From: Macrocystis pyrifera
Lineage: Eukaryota > Sar > Phaeophyceae > Laminariales > Laminariaceae
DNA: 64,000 bases
Assembly (NCBI GenBank): GCA_031763025.1
Contig: JASSKH010000007.1
Location: forward strand, 13,974,080 to 14,038,079
Direction of reading: 5' to 3'
A program made the translations under genes and the position numbers. The notes below the pieces were generated by a model. The model worked only from the letters and a program-made list of their open reading frames with translations, was not told the DNA's origin and did not search any database. Below are positions 1 through 15,100 of this stretch, one piece after another. The number at the start of each line of letters is the position of its first letter. Positions within the stretch are counted from its first letter, which is position 1.

Positions 1-2950
1 CATTCAGCCCGGCCTCGCCATGTGGAGCAACGAAACGGGAATCGCCGCGTTCCCCGGTAAGCTACTGTTTACTGTCTGCTGCTATAGTGATATAGTGCTA
101 TAAGCTGCTGTCGACTGCCTTTACTGTTGGGGGTGGGAATTGATTCGTTTTAGTACGTAAAAAAAAAAAAAAAAAAAAATGTCGCATGGTTGATGTCTGG
201 GGAAAATGAAGTATTTTTAGGAAATTAACCAACAATCCGTGATTGGGGAAAAAAAATAATTATTTGCCACCAAAAAATCCGTTCGATGATGCTGCTGCCT
301 CTCAAAAATAAAAAATAAAAAGCAGTGCCGGCGTCGACGTTGCGGCATCGAGGTACGTACATACGAGCTGAAAAAAAAGTCGAGCCTTGTTGCTTTTTGC
401 ACGACACGTGCTGCAGGACAGCGCACAGCCAAGCTCGGAGCGTACAGCTGCGACGTAGACACGGGCGCGCGAGCGTGACCGAATCGCGCGTTCCTGGTGG
501 CCCCCCTTGGGATTGGCGGCCGGCAGCGCGAGAATGCTGCCCCCCCTGTGAAACACATCTTGTACGTACCGATGAAGTCGAGGGATATGTGGTCCTGGTT
601 TACTGCTATGTGTTGGGCACGTGTAATCACAGGAAGAACATACCTCGTACCTCCACACAGCATCGACAATCGGCTGCGTGTTGCTATACTGCACTTCGCC
701 GAGACCGGGATTTCGACGGCGCTGCCTGCACCTCCGTGGAAGCGCGCCCCACCTCTAGCTCACGGGCAAGTTGTTGCTGTGCGTGCAGCTAGGCTTGAGC
801 CGTACGGCCAAGGCTGCACTCACCACGCGCCTGGAGTTCTACATGGTGCTGCTGTATGTGCTCGTACGTACCTACCGCTCTGTCCGGAAATATAATAAAC
901 CGTTTATTTTCATATTTATAGTTGAACCATTCCTATATTTCCGGGCAGGGTGGTGCAGCAGAGTATTAATCCTCCCACTCACACTGTGGGAGAATGTGAA
1001 ACGTACCAAGGGTAACGGGATGTGTTGGAGGAGATGAGGAAAGCGGACGGATGTGGTATGAAGAAGTAATAGTACACCACATAATAGCGAAAGAACGATC
1101 GCTGTCCCGGAGATATGTGGTGGAAGTACAAGGCAAAAACAGGAAGGGGGTAAGGTACATGCGAGTAGGCAAAAGGATCTGATGTAGTACCAGGTACATG
1201 GAAAAAAAAAAAAAACCGTACTGAGCGCCCAAATGTCGGAGGTGTCTCTGTTAGGAGTAGCATCGGTGCTCCGTCCCGAAAGGGCGGCGTTGGCAATGTC
1301 CCAATGACTACGGCAAGCAACAAATGAGTACCCCCCCCCCCCCGTCCCCGTCCCCCGTTCCGAATCCTCTCGCCATCACCACCACCACCGCCGCCGCCGC
1401 CGCCGCCGCCCCTGCCGCGATTTTTGCCGTGTGCCACTATAATGCTCACGCTGAAACAGGCGGAGGCGTGAGCTTCGAGACTCCTTGGTGGGGAGACTCA
1501 GCGTGGATCTACGACGGAGTTGTGACGTCTTTGAGCTACGACGTCGCAACGCGGAGCTTGTACGTTGCCGGTGCTTTCGACAGGGTCAATGGAGAGGCGC
1601 CTTGCCAGAGCATAGCGGTGAGCAACGGAGGCGGGGGGGGGGGGGGGGGGGGCGTCCTCATATGGTGGTTACCTTAGTCATTCGACCATTGACCACTCAC
1701 CCCTTTCGAGACGAAGCACCGTTCCTACTCTTACTGTATTACAAGGGTCCATAGTTAATAGGACCTATTTTATACATGAAAACCTATATAGATACAACTA
1801 TAATTACGATTTTTGAGGTCGTTGTCACTTGCTAGCTCTTGGCAGACAGACCGACTGATAGACAGCTCTTCGCAAACAGCCCATCTTCTTTGAAACAGCC
1901 GAACAGCCAAACAACCTTTCTTCCTTCTTTGAAACAGCCGAACAGCCAAACAACCTTTCTTCTTTCTTCTTCGCCAAACAGCCAAACAACCTTTTCTTCT
2001 TTCTTCTTCCGCAAACTGCCAACCAATAGACAGCTCTTCGCACGGCGCCTAAAAGAGGCGTCTCGCCTTCGACGAACGGCATAGATAGGTGCAGCTGTCG
2101 GCGGCCAAGCTGCTGCTGTCGGTGGCGAACCTGCTGGTGCTGCAACCCCCGCCTCTCCCTTCTCCACGCCCCCTAAGCTCACCTCCCCCTCGTCGAGAGG
2201 CGCGTGGTCCTCGCCCTCTGGCATAGGAGCGGCAACGACAACGACCGACCTGGTGCCGGCTGTTGTTTGCGACCAGTGCACGGACCAGCACTTGGTCAAG
2301 AACTCCGCGCCTGGTGGCAAAAACGTGGCCTTCGCCACCTGCTAGGATCCCACGTGCGTGGTGGCGGGATCATCCTGACAGGGCAACCGACTGCGAGTTC
2401 TGTGCTCGCCCGATCAAGGAAGGGACTGTCTCGTACTCCCTCGAGACTGCTGACAGTGGTGAGTGTCTTACGTCTATTGTGCATGCTGTATGTTGCCACG
2501 TCTTTTAAGGGTTTTCAATTGCCTTTTTGCATACAAACCTACGTCAAAGCGTTTTTTTTTTTTTTTGACTCATCCATCCTCGTTCTTTCCCCTTCGTGCG
2601 TTGGGTCGGCTCCTCTTACACACAGTGCGCGCGAACGCGCACATGCACAACTGTTTGCGGGACGTGAAGCACACGATATCTGTGTGTACATGTTTTGGTG
2701 ACCCCACGTACTCATTTTGCTCGTTTTCGGCTGCCGCTGCTGCTGCTGCTGCTGTCAGCGCCACGCCATGAGTGCTGCTGCTGCTGTGCACCTGCTTCTC
2801 CTGTGCACTCGCTGCTGCTGTAGTGCTGCTGCTTTGTTGCCGTGCATCATGCTGGAAGCGTACATATTTTCGGATCGTCAATTCCGTAGGTTTTGCGATG
2901 GCGGCATACCAGGGTACATGCTTTTTTTCTTCCTTATTTTCATATCGTTG

Positions 2951-3001
<51 letters not shown>

Positions 3002-6000
3002 CAACGCTGCGGCGATTCGTTGCAGCTTCTGCTGCTGCTAATGCTGTAGCTGCTTCTGCTGCTGCTGCTGCAAATGCTGCCGCAATATCCACTGAATGTT
3101 CGTATGTACTCGGATTACTGTTTTACTTGGTCGTTTTTGTACCCAAATGGTTCCTTTTGATACGTGAAAAAATATTTTTTGTCGTTTTGCTCCTGCATTT
3201 TGCGTACGTACTGCAATTTCTCGTTTTTGGCTTGGTTATTTTCATCTATATCGTTGCTATGCTGCTGCTGTGGTGCTGCTGCGTTGTTGCCGTACATCAT
3301 GCTGCACTTGTGTGTGTTCATATTTCGGTATCGTCAATGAAATTCCGTAGGTTTTGCGATTGCGGCATACCAGGGTACATACTTTTTTTCTTCCTTATTT
3401 TCATATCGTTGCTATGCTGCTGCTGCCAACGCGGATTATTGTTTTTATTGGCGATTTTTGTACCCAAATGGCTTTTTTGATACGTAAAAAAAATATTTTG
3501 GTCGTTTTGCTCCTGCATTTTGCGTACGTACTACGTGTTCTCGTAATTCGTTTTGTTGCTATGCTGTTGCGTTGTTGCCGTACAGCATGCGGAGGTGGGT
3601 CTATAGTGAGGTACCAAAAATACTTTTCGGACGGCCTCGGGGTACATACTTTTTTTCTCCCCTTCTTTTCATATCGTTGCTACGCTGCTGCTGCCAACGC
3701 TGTGGCGATCCGTTGCTGCTTCTGCTGCTGCTGCTGCTGCTGCTTTTAGTGCTGCCGCAATATTCACTGAATGTTTGTATGTACTCGGATAATTGTGTTT
3801 CCTGGTCGTTTTGTGGCGCTGCTGCGTTGTTGCCGTACATCATGCTGGACATGATTTGTGTGTCTATTACACTTAAACTTGTGCGTGTGTACATATTTCT
3901 GTATCGTCAATGATTTTTTTTGTGGTGCTGCTGCGTTGTTGCCGTACATCATGCTGGACGTGATTCGTGTGTGTACTGTACTACACTTGTGCGTCTACAT
4001 ATTTCTGTATCGTCAATCAAATTACGTACTTGCTGCTTCTGCTGCTGCTGCTGCCGTCGTATTGCAAGCGATTACGTACTGCTGTTGTGCCGCTGTAAGA
4101 GTAGTACAAATAATGAACTCTCCCCCCCCCCCCCCCCCCCCTCCCCCCCTCCCCCGCCATTCCCTGCACGCCACTCCCGCCCCGCGCACCCTATATGTTT
4201 ACTTCGACCAGGTCCGTGGCAAGTGCTACAACTGCCGCCTAACGGACTCCACCATCAAAGACGGAGACATCATCATCAACCGCAAAAAGACTCCCTTCCA
4301 TTTCGCCTGCTCCAGGGCTTCGCGGAATTCCGAAGCAGTACGCCAAGCAGACTGTCGCCATCCAGGACGAACGAAAGGAAACATATTGTTTCCCACATTT
4401 CCCAAAATCACGATTATTTCTTCCTACACATATCCAACGGGTTCAACAGCGAACAGATCCACATTCTGGGCATCCCGCCTCGTTACTACAGCATCCTGGA
4501 AGACTTTACATATCATGTCTCATCCAAACTCCTATGCTGGTTACATCGAAATCACGGCCGCCCAGCAACTATACCAGGTACAACATTTCCATAACCGTTG
4601 TCGTTGCCGGCACTGCTGCTTTCTCTCCTGTCCCAAACCTTCCTTTAAACAACAGCCTGTATGTTGTATATCATCCACATGCCAAGCACTACTACTCCAC
4701 TCTCTCCCCACACTGATGAAAGATGTTATTCTTATTATTAGACGAATGTCATTCTTACTCTTGCGTCACCTGATCTTACGTTTCACATTACATTCATAAA
4801 TAAACGCGATTATTACATCCTTCACCGTTTCTTACACAAATACATTTAGTTTGGTTGGCTTTGGGCTATTGTGATATGAGTAGAGTTGTCGCCAATTAAT
4901 TGCAGATTTATGTACACGAAACGACGGAATACCCACTCCGAAGGAAAGCCTTGTACTTAACTATTTTTACTCACAATATTTGGTCCTATTTACTACGGTC
5001 CCTGTAGTAGGCGAGACACCCACCGCAGTTGGACAAAGAGAGAGGCAGATGAAGACGGCAGCCTTTACATTTTGGGGACGGGCGGGACGGGGGGTGCAAG
5101 AGATGACGGGGAGAGAGGACGGGGAGGGCATGTGTCGGGTCAGGGTGGAGGGGGAGGGGTCGCAGGCGGGGAGGGTCACAAGAGACTGGCAAAAAGAGAG
5201 TCTGAAACAGGCAGTAACCTTGGGCGGGGGGTGAGGGGGCGGAGGCGGGGGGAGAGGGGCGGGGGTACTCATTATCATGCATGGCCGTAGTCGTGTGACC
5301 ATAGACCCTCGCATCCCAACAATGCCAGGACGGAGCACGCCGGGTTTTCACCGACCAGGCAGACATTGCTTGCACCAAGCGTGAAACGCCGTGAGGTGTT
5401 CGGCGAGGCACATGAAGGGTGCGCTGCATCCTTCTAAGAATCGCGTATGAGGCGGATATGCTTGCCTATGGCTGACAGCGTCGAATTCACTGTTTTTTTT
5501 TTTCTGGTGTGGCCACTTCCAGAGACAACAGTGGGTATACTATGTAACTGCCTCGTGGGTGCCTTAAACTATACCAGATACACACTACGTGATACGATCA
5601 TTTCCCTTGCGCGGAGTTAAGGTTCTCCACCCCGCACAAATGATCCAGCTCGAGCGCCAGCCGTGGTGACCGCCAAAGCTAAAAGAAACACGGTACCCTG
5701 GCTGGCGAGTTTTACAGTGTTGTTGCCATCAGACACCGAGAGGGGGGTACTCCTGTCATGAGATCATGAGAGGGTATCAGAAAATACGGATACGACGAAA
5801 GAGAGAGACAGAGATACAATGCATAGGCAGTACGAGACAGAGGTAGACGCAGGTCGAGATGAAACAGAGAGGTGGAGCGAGAAGGGGGGGAGGGAGGAGG
5901 AGGAGGAGGTAGGAGGAGAAGCAGGCATAAACGGACCTTCGCTTAGTTTCGCGGTGATCGCCGTGACCGCTGGCCGTTTGCCGCGGCTTTCGTCCGTCGT

Positions 6001-7656
6001 GGAGTACGTGATTGGCTTTTTTGTTTTTTCCCCTTAAGTCCGGCGATGGCGGCGCGATCGCGTTGATTCTTGATTCACGAGTCGATATCGTATCGCCCTC
6101 CGTAGCTACTCTCTTACAATGTCACACTCCCTAGCGTCACCCCCCGGGTCGCCGCCCCCGCGCCGCCGCCGCTACCCTCCGCCCCCCATTGCGCGTTTAC
6201 CCGAACGGACCCGAAAATTATTTCCGACCGCCCCCCCCCCCCTCTCCGTCGCTGCACCACGTTTTTTTAGTTCAACCTACCTACGCAACCGAACCTAAAA
6301 TTCAATTTCGACATATAACTTCCCAAATTTTCCCCATGTTTTCTCTTTTTCCTATTTTTCCTATTTTTCCTATTTTTCCTATTTTTCCAAAACAAAATAC
6401 TGTTTGCATTTCCCATTTATTGCCCTTTTTCCAAAATTTCGATTTACCCGCCCCCCCCCCCCCCCCCCCCCCCCCCCCTCTACCGTTTTTTTTTTCACCT
6501 TTTCGTTTTCGCTACTTCGAACACCCGCACCCACACCCACACAGGTGTGGAGGGTCGACCAGCGCTCGTGGGCCTGCCTTCGCGAGTCCAGCCACAGCTT
6601 CTCTGCTGTGACCTCAATCCTCTACACCGAGGGCATGCTCTACGTCGCCGGAGTCCCGGACGAACGCTCCTCGTGGTCCGAGACCTGGCGGGAGGGGTAC
6701 GCTCCCGGAAGAGGGGAGAGGGGGGGGGTGGGGGTCGAGGCGGGCGTGGGGGCGGGGGGTGGAGAGCACAACGCGACGAAATATACGATAGCGCGCATGA
6801 GCCAGAGCCCTGCTAAGTTCCATGGCAAGTATGATGCTTGGGGGGCGGGAGCGAACGCGGCAGGGGGGGTGGGGGTTGGAGGAGGGGGTGATGGCGGTGA
6901 CAACGGGGGTGATGATCGTGAGGTGGGTTGGAGTTTTGAGGGGGGGGTGGGAAGGGTGGGTTGGGTTGAGGGTTTGGGGCGCGCGCAGGGGGGAGGGGGG
7001 GGGGGGAGTCGAAAAAGTCGATGGATAAACAAGTGTTTGGATTGATGAAGTCTATGGAAAACGAACGTTTGGATCGAAGAGAATGATGAAGGTGACGCGA
7101 TCAAGTCGGCGGGGGGGGAGGGGGGCGTACTCATTTGTTGCTTGCCTTAGTCGTTTGACCATTGACCACGCATCCCTTTCGAGACGGAGCACCGTTCCTA
7201 CTCCTAATAGAGACACCTCCAACAATTGGGCGCTCATTACGTTGTTTCCATGAATTACATAGAAACTGTTTGCTAATCTTATCCCCTTCCTGTTCGGCCT
7301 CCTGTGGCCACCATCTATCTCCTACGATAGCGATCGTTTTCTCGCTGCTATTCATTGTATCAAACTCCTCCATGTCACATTCGTCTATTTTCCTCATCTC
7401 CTCTTCTAGCACATCCCGTTCCTCCTGTGGGAATCAGTGCGCCGAGGAGCCCACGCAAGGCTGATGCTTTTTGGCCTAGCGTCTCGTTGAGGGCAGAGCA
7501 CGGGATGGTATGGTGCGGACGGTACGGTACGGTACAATACGGAGCGTTTGGGTAGAAATATGTGGTTTACTGTAGGGCAAATGATTCCCAGTCAATTCAC
7601 AGAGCGCGACAATCGTTCGGGACATTCGTTGCTAGACACTTCCCTCCCCCAGCTGC

Positions 7657-7695
<39 letters not shown>

Positions 7696-10600
7696 AGTAC
7701 GCCTCGTCACCACCGCGCTTTTTTTTTTTTTGTTCACCGCGCCGCGCCGCGCCGTGCTTGTTTTCCTCACGAAAATATTTTCGACTAAGGAGCAGGATGG
7801 GAGCACTAGCGACGGTGGCGGCGGCAACGGAGGCAGGAACGACGAGGTTAAGGAAGGAGAAAGAGAAGCCTCCAGCGGCGGACTCGGGGGGGGGGGGGGG
7901 GGGGGGGCGGACTGCATCGCCCACTCGGCGGCAGTCACCGCCGGCGGCAACTGCAGGGTCAGTGGCACAGTCAGCAGCAGCACCAACAGCAGCAGCAACA
8001 GTACCAGCAGCAACAGGAGGAGCAACAGGAGCGCCACCAGGAGCAACGGCAGCGGCAGCGGCGCGGACTACGATCCGCGAAAGGGCAGGAGGACAAAAAA
8101 TCCGCCTCTGCCTCTGTCCCTGCCTCTGGAGCGACAGGTACCGGCGGTGCCACCGCGGCCGGCTCCGAGCATAACAGCGGCGGTGACGGGGAAGAAGACG
8201 GTGGTGGTGGCGGCAGCGGCAGCGGCGGCGGCGGTGGTGGTGGAGACCAAGGTGGTGGTGGTGGTGGTAGTAGCGAGAGCTACGGGCTGGGCGGGGGAGT
8301 ATACTACGCCCCGACTAGCGGGCCTAACTGCACCTCCTCTGCCGCCGCGGGTTCGTGGAGCGGCGTTGGCGGGAAGGAGGCGGGAGGGCGGGAGGAGGAT
8401 AAGGAGCAAGGAGGGGGATACAAGCCTGTGTGCGGGGTTGATGTGATTGTCAGCCCCGGAGGCGACGATGAGTATCGGTGAGGCAGGGCATGGCTGAGCA
8501 AGGCCGGGTGGGGTGGGGCGGGCCAAGGCGGGCGGGCGGGCGGGCGGGCGAGTGAACGTGGCGCTGGTGTTTTTTGTCTCTTTTTGTGTAGTCTCTCTCG
8601 TCTTTTGTCTTTTTTTTTTTTTTTGTCTTTTTTTTCTTCATCTTTTTTGTGTGATTGTCCTTTTGTCTGCTGTCTTTTGAATTATAAATATTTTTTTGGT
8701 TGGTTTTAAATGTGCTGTGTTTTTGGGTTGTGTTGTGTCTCCCGTACAGCGCACTCGGAAGTGAAAGCGCTCGACTGCATCCGCACCGATGTGGCAGGGT
8801 GTATGTCCACAGCTCACTCAACATGTTTGTGGGCTTCGTTGTTCCGAAGTCCAAAGTATCGGCCTTCTTATCCTGCCCCGTTATCCTTGTTCTTCGTGTG
8901 TGCTGCTGTTCGTTTTTGTTAGTTTTGGTGTTGCTGCTGCTGCTGCTACTGCTGCTGCTGCTGCTGCTATCTTCATGTGGTTTCGACGTTTTTTTTTATA
9001 CATTGCTGCTGTGCTTCTTGTTTTGTTCTGTTTTTGCGGTTCGCAGGTTTTACTGGGAATGGCTGCCGGCATTCGCTGGTGTGCACGGGCGCATCAACGA
9101 GCTGAGTGGAGGCGAGGACCTGTTTCCCGACAGCGTCTTCATCGGAGGGGAGTTTAACCCTCCAGTGCTCGTCTGGACGAACGACCCCGACGTTGGGCCG
9201 TCCGCAACGAGTGAGCGGTTGGTTTGCCTTTGCTTTGGCCTTTGCTTTGCCTTTGCTTTGCCTTTGCTCTGCCTTCCCTATGCTTTTGGTCTGACACACC
9301 TTCCCTTCCCTTCTCCTACCTCACCCTACTCCGGTTTTCTGTGTTTGAAGCAATCGGAGAGGAGGTAGAGCTGCTGGGATCAGTAACCTCGATAACACAA
9401 ATGCTCCTACCCCCGCCTGGCAAGCGGTCGGGAGGCGTGTCCGAGTCCGGGGGCGCCGCGGCGGGGGTGGTGCACGCGGGGGAAGGGACAGACAACGCGC
9501 TTATTCCAGATCAGGAACTGAACGTGAGAGGAGAGAGCACGAGATAAGGAGGGGCGGAGGGGGCGGGGGAGGGGGGGCAGAGGGTGTTGTGTGCTGCGCT
9601 TTCGGTGGGAATACGTATACAACCCAGGTTTTTTGTGGCGTTTGGCTTGGGAGTGTAGTGAGCGTAAGCGTTATTTATTACCCGATCCCCGGAACATACT
9701 GCTGTGATGAGGTATCGATTTCACAACTCGATTAGATCATGTGCAGATCATAAAGATCATGATCTACATCTTTCAAGGAAGATACCATACGCTCCTCATC
9801 TGCATGATCTGCATAACGTGCATGATCTAGCACGGGCTTCTTGGGTTCGATCTGCACTATATGGTACATATCCTTCACAACACCCCACAATTGCAGCGTT
9901 TGAGCTACAGTAGATGATCTACGGTGTGCTACATTTTAAATGGGGAGGGGAGGGGGAGGGGATCGTGCCGTACAGTAGGAATATCATAGGAGGGGGAAGA
10001 GAAAGGATGGCCGTCAACACGAGCGATGGCAACCGCGTCACCCCAGCCCCCCCCGTGTCCAGGATAGCACGGTCGAACGAAGCATCGCACGCAGTTTGCT
10101 TCGTAAATGTTTTTCTGGCGGGAGTTCTGCCCCGTGTGCCTCCACTTCATGGCGTCACTGGCGTGTGGTAAGTTTGTGCTGTGCTTAGCGTTGGTGGGGG
10201 GGGAGGGCGCGAGGCACTTCTTGATTTTTGAGTGGCTTGGCCCGGCTTGGCTTGGCTTGGGCGCCATCAGCAGTCAACAGCGCCTACGCCGGCCGCTTCG
10301 CGCCCGCTGCCCCCTACGACAACGTTCGACACTTCAGACAGATTGTCCCTGCAGATCATCTACGAATCATCTACAGATCATCGATCTTGATATTTTGAAT
10401 TCGAAACAGCTATGCTGCCGAACTTATGTGTATAATCTAAGCTCATGTTGCCCGGTAGGAGCTGTGTAAGCTGCGTGTCGTGCTCCGTCCCGGCACTGAA
10501 GGGGTGCGAGGGTCTCTATGGTCACCCGACTACCGCCACGCATGACCCCCCGGGATACACACATAGCAAATGGATAGGAAAGGGTAAAGCACACGTAGGC

Positions 10601-12119
10601 AAGATGGGTGCGATTCCTATCAGACACGCACCTTGGCACTAGGAATAGGAGATGCATCCTGATGAATGGGACAATACCAAAGCTAGAATGTGCAGGAGAA
10701 GTACGGGAAGGGAACGTGAGGTTCGTAAAACAGTTGGAAACGGTATAGATGACAGCAGCTAAAAAAATAGTGAGTTGCTCAAGTACGACGAGTAATACGG
10801 TACTAAGAACAGAAATGGGAATTATCTCACTTAAAACGAATGGAGACATGAGCAAGTTTAAATGGCAACACTGTATAAAGTAAGGAACATGCCAAAAAGA
10901 GGTTGCCTAGCATAGTTGATAGAGCTGTATGAGGAAAAGTAACAAAAAGGCGGGCTGGAATATGGCGGAATAGCGTAGTTGAGAAAGTATGGAAGGGTAG
11001 GGGGAAACCAAGAAGAGAGTCCGCAGAAAAGTTTGGGAAGTACAACAGAGAAGTAGAAGAAAGGGCAGAAAGAAGGGAAAGGCTAGCGCTGAGAAACAAG
11101 GTGAAATCGGAGAAGCACCTGAAGATATACGGAGGGTTAAGCGAAGGGATAGGAATGAAAACGTATTTGCACGGCCTGCGCCGAAATGTTGGAAGTGTCT
11201 GTTTCAGGAGTAGGAACGGTGCCCCGTCTCGAAAGGGATGCGTGGTCGATGGCCAAGTAACGAAGGCAAGCAACTAATGAGTACGCCCCCCCCCCCCCCC
11301 CCCCCGAAAGATCATTTTTTGTGCGGGGAGAACCTTTACTCCCCACAAGGGGGATGATCGTATCACGTTGTGTGTATATGGTGAGGCAGTTACATAGTAA
11401 ACCCATTGCTGTCTCTGGAAGTGGTCACACCAGAAATTTTAATCGATTCGTTGATGCTGTCATCCATATGCATGATAATCCGCCTCTAAAGCGGTTCCTA
11501 GTAGGATGCAGCCCACCCTTCATGCGACTCGCCCAACACCTCACGGCGCTTCGCGCTTGGTGCAAGCTATGTCTGCCTGGTCGGTGAAAACCCGACTTGC
11601 TCCGTCCCGGCATTGTATATAGGGATGCGAGGGTCTATGGCCATACGACTTCGGCCATGCATGATATTGAGTACACCCCCCCCCGTCTTCATATGAACAT
11701 GATTCGCAGGATGGGAACCACGCGCTGCTGATGGCGATGGTGCTGGCATGCATGGCGCTCGGGGTGTGCCTCGGCGCGGGCATGGCCTTCGTATGCCACA
11801 AGCAGGAATTCATGAGCGTGCCGTGGCTGCAGCACATGGTCGAGGTGATATCGATGTCTTACGTATGGGTTATATACGGAATATGGATGGGTTATACATA
11901 GAGCATGCCTTGAGTGATGGATGCTGAACGATAATTTTTCGGGACTTTTCACGGGCCATGACCCGATCATCCAGGGTCGGGTCAGGAGGTTTTTGAAACC
12001 TCACGGCTCGGGTCGAGTCTTGGTGGTTGGGCTCATACGTTGGTACTACTGTAGGAATACGCCAAGCACGGTATACAGCTGCAGCAGCAGCGGCACTGCT
12101 CGTACGAGTAGGTGCAACG

Positions 12120-12150
<31 letters not shown>

Positions 12151-15100
12151 CACAACGACAAACAGCACGCGGTAGAAGTACAGCATGGGTATTCTACGCT
12201 GTAGGAGGAAGCAGCGGCGAGCAGTGTCCTGCATCCAATGCTTGCAATATATACGAAGAAAAATACATACCTGGTATTAAAATGTAAAAATCCACCCCGG
12301 TCGACAGTATAAAATGAAAATGGAGAATAAAAAAAAAAGTGAAAAAAACAATGAAAAAAATAGTCGTTGCCGGACGTCGGACCCTCGTGGTATAATATCA
12401 ATTTGCAGCACTATTCAGGCAACTACATATGTATGTACATCTTGCTGTAATACTTTCGATGACGGTGAGCGTTGATGTACTTTCTGTCGGATCAACTTTC
12501 CCGTAGAAATTGATTGGTTGTAGTTCCGTCGGTCTCCGAAGGGAGCGGCATCTACTGTAGTCCCGATCTTGTATGATCTAGCTCATGTTGCTGAGCGGGA
12601 CCCGTATAAGCCGCATGACCTACGTGGCACATGTTTCCTGGGTTTGATCTGTAGTATGCACAGATAGATCCTGCACAACCCCTCACAACGGGAGGCGAGG
12701 AGCTACTTACCGTACAGTATACCAGCTATCATCTGCTGTAGACGGATAGATATGCAGATACAGGTAGATAGATAGATCATGATCTGTACGACTTGTAGCA
12801 ATGTCTCAACAGCTGTTGCCGGTCTGGTGCTGCCGTCGGTCTGCCGGTCTGTCGGTATGTCGGTGTTGGATCGGCCGCCTTCATTGCTCCTCAGGGCCGC
12901 AACGGGATCTCTCTGACGACGCTCGCGGGGCCCCACGGCCTCATGGCGGGAGCGGAGGCGGAGTTCCGGCTGCGTTTCGAGCGGGCGATGCAAGCGAGAC
13001 ACCTTGTCAAGGGCCACAACCTCAACATAATCAACCCCAAAGAAATCATGCTCCACAAGATCATAGGAGAGGGGAGCTTTGGACGCGTTTGGAGCGGCCG
13101 CTGGAGGAGCAGCAGGGTGAGTCCCAAGGGGGTGGGAGGTGGGTTGGGGTGTAGGGGGGGGGGCGGGGTGGGGGGCAGGGCGGCAAGGGGGCGTGGGGGT
13201 GGGGGAGAGGGTTGGGGTGGGAGGTGTACGCATGTCATGCATTGCCTTAGTAGGGGGGGAGGGGTAGGGGGTGATCGTGGATGGTGTGGGTGGTTTTGGT
13301 GGTGATGACGAATGTGATAGTTGGTCGATGGTGAGGGTGATGATGGTGCGTGGTTGTGATGGTGCATGTTGACGGTGATGTTGCTGGTTATGGCGATGAT
13401 GCGATCGAAAAAAAGAGTGATGTTGGATATGTCCGTGTGCCGGGGTTCGCCCCGCTCCGAAAAAAACATTAAAGACTAGTCGTAGTGCAGCGGTACCGCA
13501 GTAGTACCGCACGCAGGACTAACAATCAGGGTGTGTCTGGTCTCCCTTCTTCTTCCTCGTCTTCAACGTATATCGTGTACCGCCGGTTTACGGTATAGCG
13601 CATCCCTGGTGTGGCATACGTATACCGCATGCCTTTCATGGAGTTAAGTTCAGCGTACATGGTATTCATATAAAATACACGGTGCCAGATGAGTACTAAA
13701 CGATACGGTACGGTGTACACTACGGTGTACGAGGTGCATTTTGTTTGTACGTACGAATATGTGTACGGTATACATTTAGATTCAACATATACCAGGTACC
13801 TGTCGCGATATGTATGTATTCCCCAAACACTTTGGGGTCTTTGGCCGTTTGACAGAAAACGGTATATAAGAAAATGTCACAGAAAACGGTATCTTCCTTT
13901 TTGATTTGTTGGGCCTTGAGTTGATTTTCTACTGACAATTGGCATCAAAACCACCGGTGTACCGTTTTATGGAGATTTTGGCGGGTTACGTGACATGTTT
14001 TTGTCGGGCATGTTCGGGACGTTTTCTTATGGAAGGCCCCACCCATCGAAACGGTGAAATGGGAACACGGTGTACATGTTACAAATACACGGTACATACC
14101 GAACATATTTAGACCCCTCGCTAAACCTTAAGGTCTGGTTTGCGCAGGTGGCAGTGAAGGAGTTCGTCTTCGCGCAGGCGGCGATCGCGGGGGGGTCTCT
14201 GCAGCGCAACGAGCTGATAGAGGAGATTGTCGGAGAGGCGGCGATCATGTCCTTCCTGCAGCACCCTCGCATTCTACACCTGTACGGGTGCTCTCTCACC
14301 TCCCAGGTACCACTGAAACCATTTTGGTTCCCATTGTGAGGCGTCTATTCTCTGTATCATCCAGCCGGTCTGCGTGTGGAGGTGGGGTGGGGCAGGGGTA
14401 TCAGACTAGGGAGACTAGGGGAGTGGTGGAGGTGGGGGGGGGCGGGGCGTACTCACTTCTTGCTCGACATGGTAATTTGATCAACCATTGACCACGCGTC
14501 CTTTTCGAGACGGAGCACCGTTCCTACTCCTAATGGAGACACCTCCAACACTTGGGCGCTCATTAATGTGTTCGTCCATTTTTGAATGTGAAAAGGCCTA
14601 TCTTATCCTCTTCCTGTGGGAGGGGGGTGTACTCATGTTCATGGGGGGGGGGGGGGGGGGTAAAAACGGGTTGGGGTGAGGCGTTGGGGGGAGTGGGCAG
14701 CATCCGCCACGGGTAGGGAGAGTTTGACATGCCGTTTGCAACGAGACTGGGGTAGAGATGGCTCGCTTATACGGTAGTTGTTGACGAACGTTGCTTTGCC
14801 TCGATAAGCAGAAGTCGCGCGGCCCCAGCATATGTCGCCCGCTCGCTGATCACGATCGCGCACAACACAACAGGGGTTGGTCGTAGGGGTTTCTACCAGC
14901 CAGCACCCGTCGGTATTTCATTTTCCGTCACACTCCCGTCGAGATATCGCCGCCGTCGAAAGAAAATGTATAATACAAACCCAGCCCCGGGGAGAGATGA
15001 GGGTGAGGAGGGGTAACCCTCACCCTCCCAAGACAACGCCGCCGAACAACATCAACACGTCAACCAATGCCCCTACGGGTTGCTAACCCAACAGGCCGGG

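Larger units (their letters stand above)
1460..9523 (+). other. Propeller-like ectodomain exons of the receptor kinase
   Basis: Exons 1460-1617, 6545-6828, 9047-9210 and 9351-9523 each contain a 'x-LYVAG/GG-x-F' strand preceded by a 'V(T)SLSYD' or 'VTSILYT' strand and followed by a tryptophan strand (for example SIA|VWRVDQRSW across the 1617/6545 junction). This resembles kelch or delta-60-type beta-propeller repeats of surface proteins. The exon at about 7790-8477 is Gln/Gly/Ser-rich and ends with GYKPVCGVDVIVSPGGDDEY. The repeat pattern is seen directly; the fold is inferred. The first exon (1-56) ends in WSNETGIAAFP, which also fits such a repeat. Confidence 0.6.
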
